Source: Ascaris suum
Taxonomy: Eukaryota > Nematoda > Chromadorea > Rhabditida > Ascarididae
DNA: 64,000 nucleotides
NCBI GenBank assembly: GCA_013433145.1
Contig: CM024179.1
Location: 5,167,501-5,231,500 of the forward strand
Reading direction: 5' to 3'
The notes under the pieces are model-generated. The model was given only the letters and a program-made list of their open reading frames with translations. It was not told the DNA's origin and did not search any database. Position numbers and translations under genes: made by a program. Below, piece after piece: positions 1 to 10,084 of the stretch (positions are counted from its first letter, which is position 1; each line of letters starts with the position of its first letter).

Positions 1-222
1 TTGAGTGTAGCATTCTGAGTGGTAAAGAGCGTCTAGTATGCTTCGATATTCGCGCTTTTTTCGTTTATCCTTCTGGTCTTTAGTTGGATGGTTATGGCGT
101 TCGCAGCCGTTGCTTTCAAAGAGCAATGAGCAATTGTATGGTTTCATGATATCACTACCAATCGCTAGGTCTTCATGCATGGCTCACTGTTCGTTAGCTG
201 CATCACATAAGTGCATGCTTAC

Positions 223-390
223 TGTGAACTTTCGGAGGTCTTCATCGTCTTCGTTCGTCAACGTGAGAGGCGGTCTCATTTTCGTGTGATGAGCGCCGCG
301 ATGAAAGTGGTACATATTGCCGTCGGCGCGATAAAGGCAAATGCGACTACTACGTACACTGTAGCACACTGAATCCGCAGTGATATGCAA
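223..390 (-). CDS. Candidate internal coding exon, possibly a later exon of the Tob/FOG-3-like gene
   Basis: A 56-codon open exon on the minus strand lies between an acceptor (taatgtgcag, just above 390) and a canonical donor (GTAAGC, just below 223). It starts and ends in phase 0, so it could follow the candidate exon at 1845-1992, which also ends in phase 0. The peptide is hydrophilic, with an aromatic/His-rich middle (MYHFHRGAHH) and an acidic stretch (TNEDDEDL) near its end. I recognise no domain. Linking it to the Tob gene rests only on strand, phase and position; it could belong to another gene continuing off the left edge. That it is coding is more certain than what it encodes. Confidence 0.45.
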
Positions 391-1844
391 CTGCACATTA
401 TTCGGTAGTAACGCACTCTGTAAATTGCACCTTCAAAAAATGGGCGATTATACTTGAGTTATTGAAATGCACTCTAGCAAACAGCAAATGATTCGTAGTT
501 TCAGTAGGAGGAGAAAACGTCAGCGATTGGTAGTGTTCAGTGGACTTGATGGTACTCAATGACATGCTTGGTGCTCCTAAGCGGGAAGGTTTTTTCATGT
601 TGAGACTGTTAGGCATATTCGAAACTTCTCAACGTAGATCCAGTTCTGTGTGAGGACTGTTGAATGGCTCTCTTCGCCGATTGGCGACATCGTCCTATGA
701 CGGTCGTTTTCACGAATAGTCATGGTTTTTGTTAAGTATTGCGCGTTTGCCGTTTTTGACACGAATTCCATCAACCTGTCGAGCATATATGAGAGCGTCA
801 TATCAAAGACTGCTTTGTTACAGGCTTGATCGAAGGCATGCAGCTAACCTAGATTTGTACTTTAATAACTGGATGCAGGGATTAGATTATTGCTCGTGAC
901 AAGTTGCCGTCTGGAACAGCGGTGGGAAAATCTTGCGGTAAAAAAGAGGATCTGTGTGCAAACGGTGCAGGAAACGGCGCTTTCGTCTTGAGTGGTCTCA
1001 TAACATGGCTACATTTGGATGTGAGTAATTCGTATCGCTTTTGCTGTACCTTAAGAAGAGCCAGTCAATTTTTCGAAACGGTTTATTTTTCAACGCCATA
1101 GCGCTGTGACTCCCCAATTTCACAATGCTATTTTCAAGTGGTGAAAAATCAGAAAAAATCCTCCTAGAGAAGCTCACAGAAAGCATTAAAGGGGCCTTTG
1201 AAGCTCGAGAGGTCGTGAAAAAATTGCTATCGGAATACCCGGCCCACGGTGCATCTCTCATAAACGCTGACATGCAGTTATGCCCGCCCAGTATGAAAAC
1301 TTTCAAAACTCTTCCACATTTTCTGAGAAAACATTTCGACTTGAAGCCATTATAAACACATTCACCGTAAACACATTAGGTGTTACTCGACAGGGATTTT
1401 TGGGCTTTGCAAGTCTTGAAGGGTCCTTAACTGGTTCGCGTGAGCTCCACTACAACGATGGTTGTCCGATTGTGAATGGTTCAATGACCAGATAGTATTT
1501 TGGCCCCATTTTTTGCGCAGGAGGGAGGTAACAGTTGGAGAACCCCTTGCATAAGATGTCATATATGAATGGTTCAATGACCAGTATCTCGCATATGGCC
1601 AAAAGCAAATTTTTCGAACAAACGGATAAATTGCAAGGAACGATTTCGTAGCATTGCCTCGTTATTCGAATCATTTAATTTTAGGTCGCAGTCATGAAGC
1701 GCGAATGAAGGTCTGCTATGGAGATGAATGTCGATTTCCTTCCGAAGGGAAATGATGGAAGGTACGGCGAAAGATTTTATATAGAAATGAAAAGTAATGC
1801 ACAATTTACAAGCAATGAGTGCTACATGAAAGACGACTAACAAC
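391..1844. other. Presumed intron, no supported gene
   Basis: This lies between two candidate minus-strand exons. It holds an 18-bp perfect direct repeat (1474-1491 and 1567-1584) and a 76-codon plus-strand ORF at 1125-1355 that looks protein-like but has no recognisable family or clear acceptor. Nothing else is supported. Confidence 0.4.
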
Positions 1845-1992
1845 TTGTTGCAATGAAATATTGAATATGGAGGCTGCTTCGACGATGACGATCGCAATCC
1901 TTCCATGGGCGTTTATTTCGATGACCAATTCGCGCAATGGCGCACATCTGCTGTTACACGCTTCTTCGAATTCTTTTTGACTACGATAGCAC
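1845..1992 (-). CDS. Candidate second exon of Tob/FOG-3-like gene
   Basis: A 148-nt open exon with a strong acceptor (tgtttgcag above 1992) and a donor GTTGTTAG below 1845. It begins with one base that completes the split codon left by the Tob exon at 3172-3287 (AG+G, Arg) and ends in phase 0, so the two exons are splice-compatible. The peptide runs CYRSQKEFEEAC, then ELVIEINAHGRIAIVIVEA. I read this as a diverged match to the second half of the Tob/BTG domain: the DP-x-I-x-x-A helix, then the E-L-T-hydrophobic-W-x-D-P-x-E-V strand, with the Trp and the Asp-Pro replaced. The usual H-W-Y-P segment is not in either exon, so a symmetric small exon may be missing or the protein has diverged. The assignment is inference. 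Confidence 0.35.
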
Positions 1993-3171
1993 CTGCAAAC
2001 ATTCGTTTTGTTCACCTGTGCTCCTTGTGGGACGAACATAGAGAGACACTAAGTTACTTCCATTGTGTTTCTCTTCTAAATATTTTCCCGTATTTCCGCT
2101 ATATGCGTTCAGAGAAACGCAATCGTCCTGAGTTTTCCACTCCATGCTGAAAATACTCTAAGTGACTGAATAAAGCTGCTCATTAGAAAGGTATCAGTCG
2201 TGCAAGCATATAATGGAAAGAGAACATCTGGATGAATAATGCCACGCAACTCAATGAACAGTGCCTTTTCGTTGAGCAGCACTGAAGTGCCTTAAGGAAT
2301 TGCGCGAACACAGGACGTGCGCCCCTGACTGAAAGACCTACGATGCGTATAGAAAAAAGCGACGTGGTACGAAACCATGTAGACCGAAGCTTTGTTAGAC
2401 CCAGTTGTGTGGAGCGCAGCGTTGTGAAACAAATCTTCGGCAGCTTCTCAGCAATTTGTGAAAACATTTTGAGTTCAGAGAGAGAATATTAGATGGAGAG
2501 GGAGTAATGATAAATTTCGTCTTCCCCCCCCCCTCCCCCGAATAGTCGTTGAAGGTGGGAAAGGTGAGAATGCGTTCCTATCCACCCGTCACGTTCTTGT
2601 GCATTCAATCCCATGTTTCTTTTTACGTAAACAAAACGGTGTGTTTATCCGCACCATTAACTCCTGAACGCTTCTCTTAAATATGCGACGGCCTTTTCTC
2701 TTTTTTAAATCTTACATTCATCAGTTCAGAGTGTTTCAAGTACCTCCAACAGTACGAGGCAAAAGCGTCCGTGGCACACTTATCCGCAGCGCTGCATTAA
2801 ATCTTGTAGCTTCACGTTGTCGGAAAAACTGAACTTTAAGTAAGGGGTTTTTATTTGCACAAGCTTATCGTGAGACGTGTAATAGCCGAGGCAAGCCATG
2901 ATGCCAACATCCCGTTGTGCTTATATAAGGCGCGAGTAGGTCATGGCTGAAGTTCCCCATGAATGAATGTCCCCCCGTGCAGACGCCTGCCCCCGCAGTT
3001 TTGCTCGACGTACTTTCTCAAATTTGATCACATAATGAAGGTATATGTCTCTGCGCAATAGTTGTCTCTTGTCATCCCAAGCCTCCAAGGTGCATTTACC
3101 TTCACGGAAGAGTAAAAAATAAATAACCTAACATACGTCTCTGCAGTGCACAGGTGAAGCAAAACTGATAC
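1993..3171. other. Presumed intron of the Tob-like gene
   Basis: No exon carrying the H-W-Y-P motif was found here. It contains a cytosine run (C10-T-C5, 2524-2539). A 94-codon minus ORF at 2183-2467 has no recognisable similarity and no convincing splice sites. Confidence 0.35.
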
Positions 3172-3287
3172 CTGAGCAAGGCGTTGGCAAGCCTTTCAGA
3201 GAACACATCGACTTGCCTCCGCGGTAATTTATAATAGAAATATGCCGCGACAAAGGCAACAGCTTCTTCGATTTCGCGATATAACAT
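3172..3287 (-). CDS. fog-3: Tob/BTG-family protein (FOG-3-like), first coding exon
   Basis: The ATG at 3287-3285 opens 38 codons plus two bases before a donor GTATCAG. The peptide contains EIEEAVAFVAAY and then KLPRRQVDVFSERLANALL. This matches the start of the Tob/BTG domain, where human TOB1 has a helix ending in Y-N-K-L-P-R-R and then x-x-x-F-x-E-x-L-x-x-L-L. Tob/BTG proteins are antiproliferative adaptors that bind the CCR4-NOT deadenylase. In C. elegans the family is represented by FOG-3, which directs germ cells to sperm fate. I chose this ATG because family members start a few residues before this helix and because an acceptor (cttgcacag) lies 20 bases upstream, as expected for spliced-leader trans-splicing. 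The family is clear; that it is the fog-3 orthologue is inferred because it is a nematode. Confidence 0.72.
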
Positions 3288-3306
3288 CCCTCTTGAGACG
3301 CCGTTC

Positions 3307-3320
3307 CCTGTGCAAGATGA
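3307..3320 (-). promoter_or_regulatory. Probable trans-splice acceptor of the Tob-like gene
   Basis: On the minus strand, tcttgcacag ends just above 3307 and leaves a 20-nt leader before the ATG at 3287. No upstream coding sequence joins in frame. A very short leader after an acceptor is typical of spliced-leader addition in nematodes. It could instead be the 3' end of an ordinary intron in the 5' UTR. Confidence 0.4.
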
Positions 3321-4235
3321 TTTATTTGAATAAGGAAGGTTGATTAGCAATGTTTACCGCAGCCAAGTGATTGGAACTTTTAAACGTTTCACAGGGAGCC
3401 ACGAGAGTGTTTGGATAAAGTAAAGGAACGTGGTCCGTCTGGAAGCATAATGGAGCCTAAATTTACTGGTAAATCAGCATGTGGTCTCGAGGGACAAATC
3501 CTTTGTCAGCTGAAATGGCGTTCGCGAAGTACTCAGTAAAACTTTAGTTCGGTATGGTAATACTCTAGAAAATACAGGCGTTTGCTCGAACGGAATGACT
3601 TGAGGGCTGTACAGGGAAGCGCTTTGCGCTGGTTGATCTCACATGAACGCCTCACTTCTCGCGGAGTCGTCGATCCGCGGAATGTCCGCAGATTTTAATC
3701 CTGAAGCTGCACTTGACAGTTTCACAGAACTGTAAATGAATGCGACATGAACGACTACGACAGGATGGAATGTGATACAGATAACGCAGGTACGGATAAG
3801 TAAAACACCTGAGATTGTGTGAGGTGGTCACCAGTAATATATCTCCGCCTCCCGGTCACTAATCCTTCACTGGGCAGTTTGAGAGCAGCATCATCCCTGA
3901 TTGCAAAGTGGTCCTAGTGGGTAACCAAGAGCAGGACTCTTTCTTGTCGCCCACCGCTGTGAGTGATATAATCGTCGGATGCTTCGGAAAATTTTTGCGT
4001 TAACAGGCTGAATGCGCCATGAAGTGAGAGGTCGACAACTCGAGCTCCAGTTATTTTTATAAAAGAACCACACAATGAAAGTTCTTGCTGACATACTGGG
4101 AATGAACAAATGTTTACAAACTATGCGAAATTTCGCGTTTTCAAGCTCACCTTTACCAACACTCATAATACAGCTATTGTATGCGGTTGATCAGACAATG
4201 ACCGTCTAGTTCATATATTATAAAAAACGCAGATT
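3321..4235. other. Intergenic, no gene supported
   Basis: This lies between the start of the Tob-like gene and the env-like end of the BEL element. It would hold the Tob-like gene's promoter if transcription starts here. The missing 3' LTR of the BEL element should also lie here, but I see neither the AGGAGGAGACATAGAAT block nor the CGCGACA end. Confidence 0.4.
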
Positions 4236-6053
4236 TCAATTTTGCGGAAATGATAATGATTCGGCCAGTTCAGATGCCAGTAAAGTATGCACAAATGAGC
4301 AGACCTCCATCTTTCGCCTCCATGACCTGACCTCAATTTGTCGTTTGAAGCGAGGTTGGTGCATGCGAGTTACTCTACGAAGGCTGACACAACTCGCGAC
4401 CTTCCAGTCCCACGCCAACAGACCAACAATTTGCAGGAGTGCCCCAAAAAAAGAAGCGAGTATATTCGGGAGTCCGATTCGGCAGGGCAATCCAAAAGCT
4501 GTTCACCGCAGTCTGGATCCACGAACTTCAAGGACATCCCTATCTCCATTCATAGCCCAACCTAAACTTGTTGAATAACAGCGAAGTCCGGCTGAAGAGC
4601 TATCCTGACTTGAACAAGCAATCAAAAAATTTTATCTTCGTGGTTTCTCCAGCTGGGGAGTTGAAATTATTCAAATGACAGACGGAGACCCAGGCACACA
4701 CGTTTATGTATTTCGAAAGTATGGAATCACGAGAATCAGACTGTGGGGATGCCTCAGAATTACCCACGTTCGGCTCAATGTTAAACTTTACCGTAAACTG
4801 TTTTCCTCGAGTTGAGACTTTTTCACTGAAGGCCCCAGCAGGATCGTGTTTGAGAAAAACTGAACAGGCAGGACGATTACTCGAAGCTTACCGAGAACGC
4901 AGCTTCCCAACTTCGCGGCCTTCGTAAATGAATTTTTCGGCAGCATCTATGCTTTTATCATGTGCATAGACAACGTTAATGCAAACTGCGATCGTTTCTT
5001 TTATGAACGATCCACACTGGAAGCGAATAGGGAAATTTTTGAACGCATAAAAAGCTTTGCAAAAGTCTAATTAAATGCGTATGCGCACGTATTTGTGTGC
5101 TCATCTGCGCTCGCCCCGATGAAGCAATAACTTAGCTGCCATCGAAGGGTCACTTCGACTGTTGCTCCGAATAAGGATAAGGAAATTGTTTCTCGTTTGA
5201 CATTGTGTTTCGGCAGACTTATTCAGGTGCAGTTTGAACTGCTGCAGCCACCTATCAGAAATGTATTGAAATTTCGCATTCTCTCGATTGAATCTTGATC
5301 CAAGTTCGGCAGAGGACATGTTTAGTGCGTGAACTCTTGCCTTTCGGTACTAGTCGATGACATCTTGCTGTTTCCAGTCATCAAATGTGATGAGAATACC
5401 TTTTTGCATAGGTGCAAACGACTGAAGTTGACACTGTTCTGCTTGCGTCCAGCTTTCGTCAAATGCCTCGAGTGGAACGAAAGAAGCTTGAAGTTTGTCA
5501 ACGACGATCCTCTTCTCTGTAACCTGTGCGAGATATGTGCCCACTCGGTGCCATGCACACTGCTCAACGAGCATTTTCTTATCCCATAGAATAATTCGAC
5601 CGTCAGCCGTGCACTTTCCGGTGGATGCTTTACAAGCCGTGACATTTGCCAGACAAGAATCGATATGCACATCATCACCAGTCAACACGTAGCCTTCATC
5701 CAACTCGTAATTCACAGTAGCAGTACATCTTTCACCAAAGATAGCGTAAGAAGCGATTGACGGTTGAGAGCTCTTCCACCTTTTCCACCGATCTTTTCGA
5801 GCTGGAGCCCGCTGAAGCGCTTGGTGCTCCTAATCTCTTCACAAGCTTGAGCTGTGACGGCCGATATAATTGGTTCTTCAAGAGTTTCGTACATACTAAA
5901 TCGGAGAAACGCTCGAATGCAGATGTTATGAGTGATCTGGAAACAACTGATAGCTTCAACTCGTTTCAATTTTCTTTCGAAAACGCTTATTCTTGTCGTC
6001 GTAAGATGGCTGAACCGTTCTACTGTACAGTTCTGAAAGTCTGGAATTGGTAG
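4236..6053 (-). pseudogene. env-like remnant of the BEL element
   Basis: Downstream of the integrase on the same strand, several ORF pieces continue: 5712-5969, then 5101-5715 (one frame interrupted by a TAG at 5347-5349), then open sequence near 4620-4890, then 4236-4490. The middle piece is cysteine-containing, with C-x5-C-x5-C spacing near its start and a CAWH further on. The last piece carries a hydrophobic stretch (ILASFFGALLQIVGLLAW) followed by basic residues, as a C-terminal membrane anchor would. Position, cysteines and terminal anchor fit an envelope-like gene. The env genes of C. elegans Cer7-type BEL elements have been linked to phlebovirus glycoproteins, and the fusion-protein type here is a guess from that precedent. 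The remnant is frameshifted and inactive. Confidence 0.5.
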
Positions 6054-6143
6054 ATGTATACCTTGAGTTCCGCTGGCTGCGGCGCTCTCGACGACTGAAG
6101 TTAGTAACCCCGAGATAAAGAGGCAAGGCAGTAGGTAGAAGGG

Positions 6144-7593
6144 TTAAGAATGTTTTCGTTTTGTGACCGCTTTGTTGAAGGTTTCTCGGATAACAGTCTT
6201 AGAGGTTACTGTTGCTGCCGTTGCTATTATTGCATCTGCTTTGGCTCGAATTTCGAGTGGGAAGAGATTATTGACTGCTCTTTGCACCTTCTTGCCGTTT
6301 GAAAGACGAATAGTTGCTGTTCTCACCTTCGACGGTTCGGGATGTAGTGCTTCGATAACTCCGAGCGGCCAGGTGCCGCGAGGACATGGTGACTCGTTGA
6401 GCAGTACTATTTCGTTGACCTAGGGGATCTCTTTTCTGTGCTGAATCGCTGTTTATAAGTTGTTTGATATCGTTCCCTCAACATCATGAGATATTCTTCT
6501 CGCCATGTCGTCCAAAAGTTATCAAGTTTTGCTGTCGTTTTTTCCCAACATTTCAAAAGCTTTTGGTAGATGTCGCTAAGGTCTCGATATGTGAGGTCTC
6601 GTGCATCATTCTCCAGGCTTCTGAATACTCCCGGTGAAGAATTACCGTGTGGCAGCAGAAAATCGACTGATCGTAGAACTGTCGTATTCTCCGATGTGAG
6701 GGGAGTAATCGGACGGCATTTTAGCACTGCTTCGATATCCGTCATCAGTGTTTGAAGTTCTTTTTGTGTCAGCCTTTTCCGTCTAATTGTTTTCTTCATA
6801 CTGCCTTTTACAAGACCGACCATTCTCTCATAGATGCCACCTTGCCATGGCGCGAGTGGAGTAATAAATGACCACTGAATATTGTGTGCAGCGCAATAGT
6901 CGAGAATTGCGTTGTCCTTCTGGTGCACTTTAGATACAGAGGCAAGTACAGATCAAGCCCAGACGAATTGTGTGCCGTTATCCGAAAGCATTCTCTTAGG
7001 AAGTCCTCTTCTGCAAACAAAGCGACGTAAACACTGAATGAAACCTGGTCCGGATAGGTCAGAGGCGACTTCGAGATGTACAGCTCTAGTTGAGAAACAA
7101 GTGAATAAACAGATTCATCGTTTTGTGTCATCCTTTTCATCGGAACGTATCGTAAATGGTCCTATATAATCGACACCTGTATTTTCGAAAGGAGGATGCT
7201 TAGATACTCGTTCCGGCGGACAGGGTGGCATTGGGGGCATCTGAAAGGGCTCAGGCTTCCATCGTCGGCAATGAAAGCAATTGTTGAGAGCTCGTTTTAT
7301 GGTCTGACGACCACGAGGGATCCAGTACGCCTCACGCATCTTCGCGAGAATTGAAGAGATCCCAGCGTGCAAAAGCTCCTCGTGGATGTGCAAAATAAGC
7401 AACTGAGTTATGCGGTTGTCTGCAGGCAAGTAGATTAATAGTGGTGATGAAGCATATTTCATTCTACCTTCGCATTTCCACAAGCCATCTTTGTCGAGAT
7501 GAGCGTTCCACTTTCCTCTCTCTTGCCGACGAATGTCCTCTCTTTGAGCTTGCTTAATCAGTGGTTCTTCAGCTCGAGATATTTCGTTTCCTT
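6144..7593 (-). pseudogene. BEL integrase and C-terminal domain, broken
   Basis: The first ORF (7115-7483) carries the H-H-C-C zinc-binding module (HIHEELLHAG ... CFHCRRWK) and the first catalytic Asp in GVDYIGPF. The same frame continues through a TGA at 7115-7117, where related elements have Trp before ICLFTC. It then shows TRAVHLEVA and the second Asp in LSDNGTQF, passes a second TGA near 6949, and reaches the catalytic Glu in GGIYERMVG (6407-6928 ORF). After a frameshift near 6410, the conserved tail of BEL polyproteins follows: PRGTWPLG, then VRTATIRLSNGK near 6300. All three D-D-E residues are legible but in separated pieces, so no active integrase can be made. Confidence 0.85.
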
Positions 7594-9820
7594 TTAACGG
7601 TCCCTTTTAAGGCAATTTCCTTCGAAGAAGGCAACTGCACGCAATACCCATGCTGTCGTTCGCAGTAGACGAGACCATTGGCTGAAACGCATAACGTTGA
7701 TAATAGTCGATGAACGATCGTATATGTCACACGCCATGTGCGTATTCGCTGTTGTTGCTTCTGTTTCTAAGTGGTCTTCTGGGCTAGCATTGTATTCTGA
7801 CCTAACAGTGTGATTTACCAATTGTGGCCACTGCTCACTAGAATAGAGAAGCCAATGTGGTCCACGCCACCATAATTTGCTGTTGATCAGTTCGTCGAGG
7901 TCACTACCCCTCGTAGGAATATCGGCCGGATTGGAGTCTGAAGGAACGTATCCAAATCTGGCATCCGTTTTCCGGATTTCTTTTAGGCAATTTCCCACGA
8001 ATCGATCTTTCTGATGCACGTCACTGGAGCGAATTCGTTCTAAAGTGCACTGACTGTCAATCCAAATATACTTGTCGACGCTTTCCAGTTGCAGGTGCTG
8101 TGAGGTGCGTTCAAGCAGCCTCGTTCCAATAAGAGCTCCCATAAGTTCCAGACGAGGAATGGTGGATCCTTTGAGCGGGGCAAGTCTAGTTTTGCAAATT
8201 AGTAGATGACATTCAATTTCTGAATTCATTTCTGTTCGGATGTAACGACTGAAGCGTACGCTGTCTTCGATGCATCCGTGAAGCAGTGAAGTTGCAGAGC
8301 AGCTTGCCTCATTGTGACGAATCATGGTACTTCAATTGTACGGTCATTCCACTCACCGCAAATGCTGTGAATCTGCTTGGTTATATTTTCGGGTAACTCC
8401 TTGTCCCACTTTTGATTCTTTCTCCATAGATCTTGTAGAATTACTTTTAGTGGAGTGAACAAAGGAGAGATGTGTCCGGTAGGATCGTATTGAGCAGCGA
8501 TATAGGACAATAGTTGCCGTTTGGTCATCATCGGCTGCTTCGGTGGACTTACTTTCCACTGAATATACTCTGGTGTAGTACTCCATCGCAGTCCTAGCAG
8601 TTTCGCGTTAGTTGCTTCGTGACGGCCTCTTTCCGGAATTGTTTTGTTGAAGGTTGCGTCGTTGCTCAGAAATTCGCGAATGTTCATTCGTGCGTCTTCG
8701 AATAGTTTCTTTATGCGCTCGAACTTGTTGAAGGCCTCTTCCGTCTTACGTGCACTGATCAGCACGTTATCTACATAAATGTTCTTCCAAATTTCTTCGA
8801 CTAATGCTACGTCACCATACGAGTCTAGATGCGTTTTGATTGTTGCCGCGAGGAGGAAGGGACTTGCGTTGAGTCCAAACGGGACTCGTGCAAAGCGAAA
8901 GACCTTTAGGTTGCTCTGAGATGGCGGTGAGTTGATATCATACAACCATAGAAATCGATTGAGAGCCACTTGTAGAAAGGCCTTCTCTAAATCTCATATA
9001 ATTGCAATAGGCATTGAACGAAATCGAAGCAGTATACCACCTAAATTCGGGAGTAAAACTGGTCCTCTCATAATTGCTTCGTTGCTGCTTTTAGTTCCTC
9101 TCAATTTGGAAGAACCATCGAAAACTGCTCGAATCTTTGTAGTCGTCTGATGGGGGTTAATTACTGCTTGATGTGGCAAATAGTGGACAATGTTGGATGT
9201 GGGTTTTAGTTCCTCCTGAGGTACTTCTTCGATGACACCACAGTCCTTCTGCTGAGAAAAGATTGCGTCATATTTTTCGAGAAGCTCGTGATCATTCTGT
9301 AAATGCTTCCAAGTTGAAAGCAATCGACCATATGCTAGGCCAAAATTCTGTGGAATCTGCGGCGCAGAGTCTCTGGATGGGAGGCTCACTGAATAGCGAC
9401 CGTCGATTCTCTTCACCGTTTCCTTGAACATGTCCATTGCTTGTTGGTCTTCATGCTCGGTTGGTGAATCTCGAATACCAAGGAGCTCAATATTCCAATA
9501 GTTGGAGATTTGCTCAACTTGTTCTGAGGAATGTTGGTTCGCAAATTCCATTTCTTCCTTAGCGTCGTCTGGCATTTGTTTTTCAATACACACCACTGCC
9601 GGGGCTGCTTCATTCTTTTCGGCCTGTTTGGACGACAAAATATAGCCAACTTTAGTGGGAATTAATTCGTAGCCGTTTCCTAGGCGTTTGATTCCTGCAA
9701 GCGGAATAAAGTCGCTGAAATAGTCAAGACCGATCAGAATATCTGGAGAACGAATTTTTCGCGACAGCTCTGATGGCTTCAGGTCACCAAAATGAGCTTC
9801 AATGTTGTCACCGACAACTT
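7594..9820 (-). pseudogene. BEL reverse transcriptase and RNase H-like region, broken
   Basis: The frame starting above 9638 shows the BEL RT signature HQAVINPHQTTTKIRAVFD, then MRGPVLLPNLGGILLRFR. A TGA at 8994-8996 interrupts just before the first catalytic Asp block DLEKAFLQV. About six residues usually present before RFLWLYD are missing. The same frame then gives VPFGLNASPFLL and the catalytic YVDNVLIS; nematode BEL elements often have YVDN rather than YVDD (from memory). After a frameshift near 8330 the Pao-type RNase H region follows (RLELMGALIGTRLLER, IDSQCTLERI, SDSNPADIPTRG), with the W-W-x-G-P-x-W-L motif near 7860. Nearly the whole domain is legible, which suggests moderate age. 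Confidence 0.88.
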
Positions 9821-10084
9821 CTAGTTGCTAGTAATTCGCTTAATTGTGCTTACTCTGACAGCCTTGCGGGTACCGTTCTGAAGTTGAACAGAAATAACAG
9901 TTCGATTTGATTGGATAATTTGCGGCGCACAATCACCAAAAGTGCTTATGCTCAGCTTTTGCGGTGTTGTGTTTAGCCGTAGCTGATTCGTTAAGCGCGT
10001 TGTTATGTACGACTTTTGACTGCCCGAATCAAAAAACATTAACGCTTTCGTTCGGCAATTTGCTTTTTGAGGGTTGGAGACCAC
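9821..10084 (-). pseudogene. BEL aspartic protease (DUF1758-type), frameshifted at both ends
   Basis: The ORF contains ALMFFDSGSQKSYI, the D-S-G-S active-site loop of retroelement aspartic proteases as found in BEL polyproteins, followed by the STFGDCAP flap region. It is out of frame with gag (shift near 10085) and with RT (shift near 9828). In intact elements these are one continuous frame. Confidence 0.85.

Noticed and set aside
998..1306. 102-codon minus ORF
   Set aside because: It opposes a more protein-like plus ORF and has no splice sites or family match.
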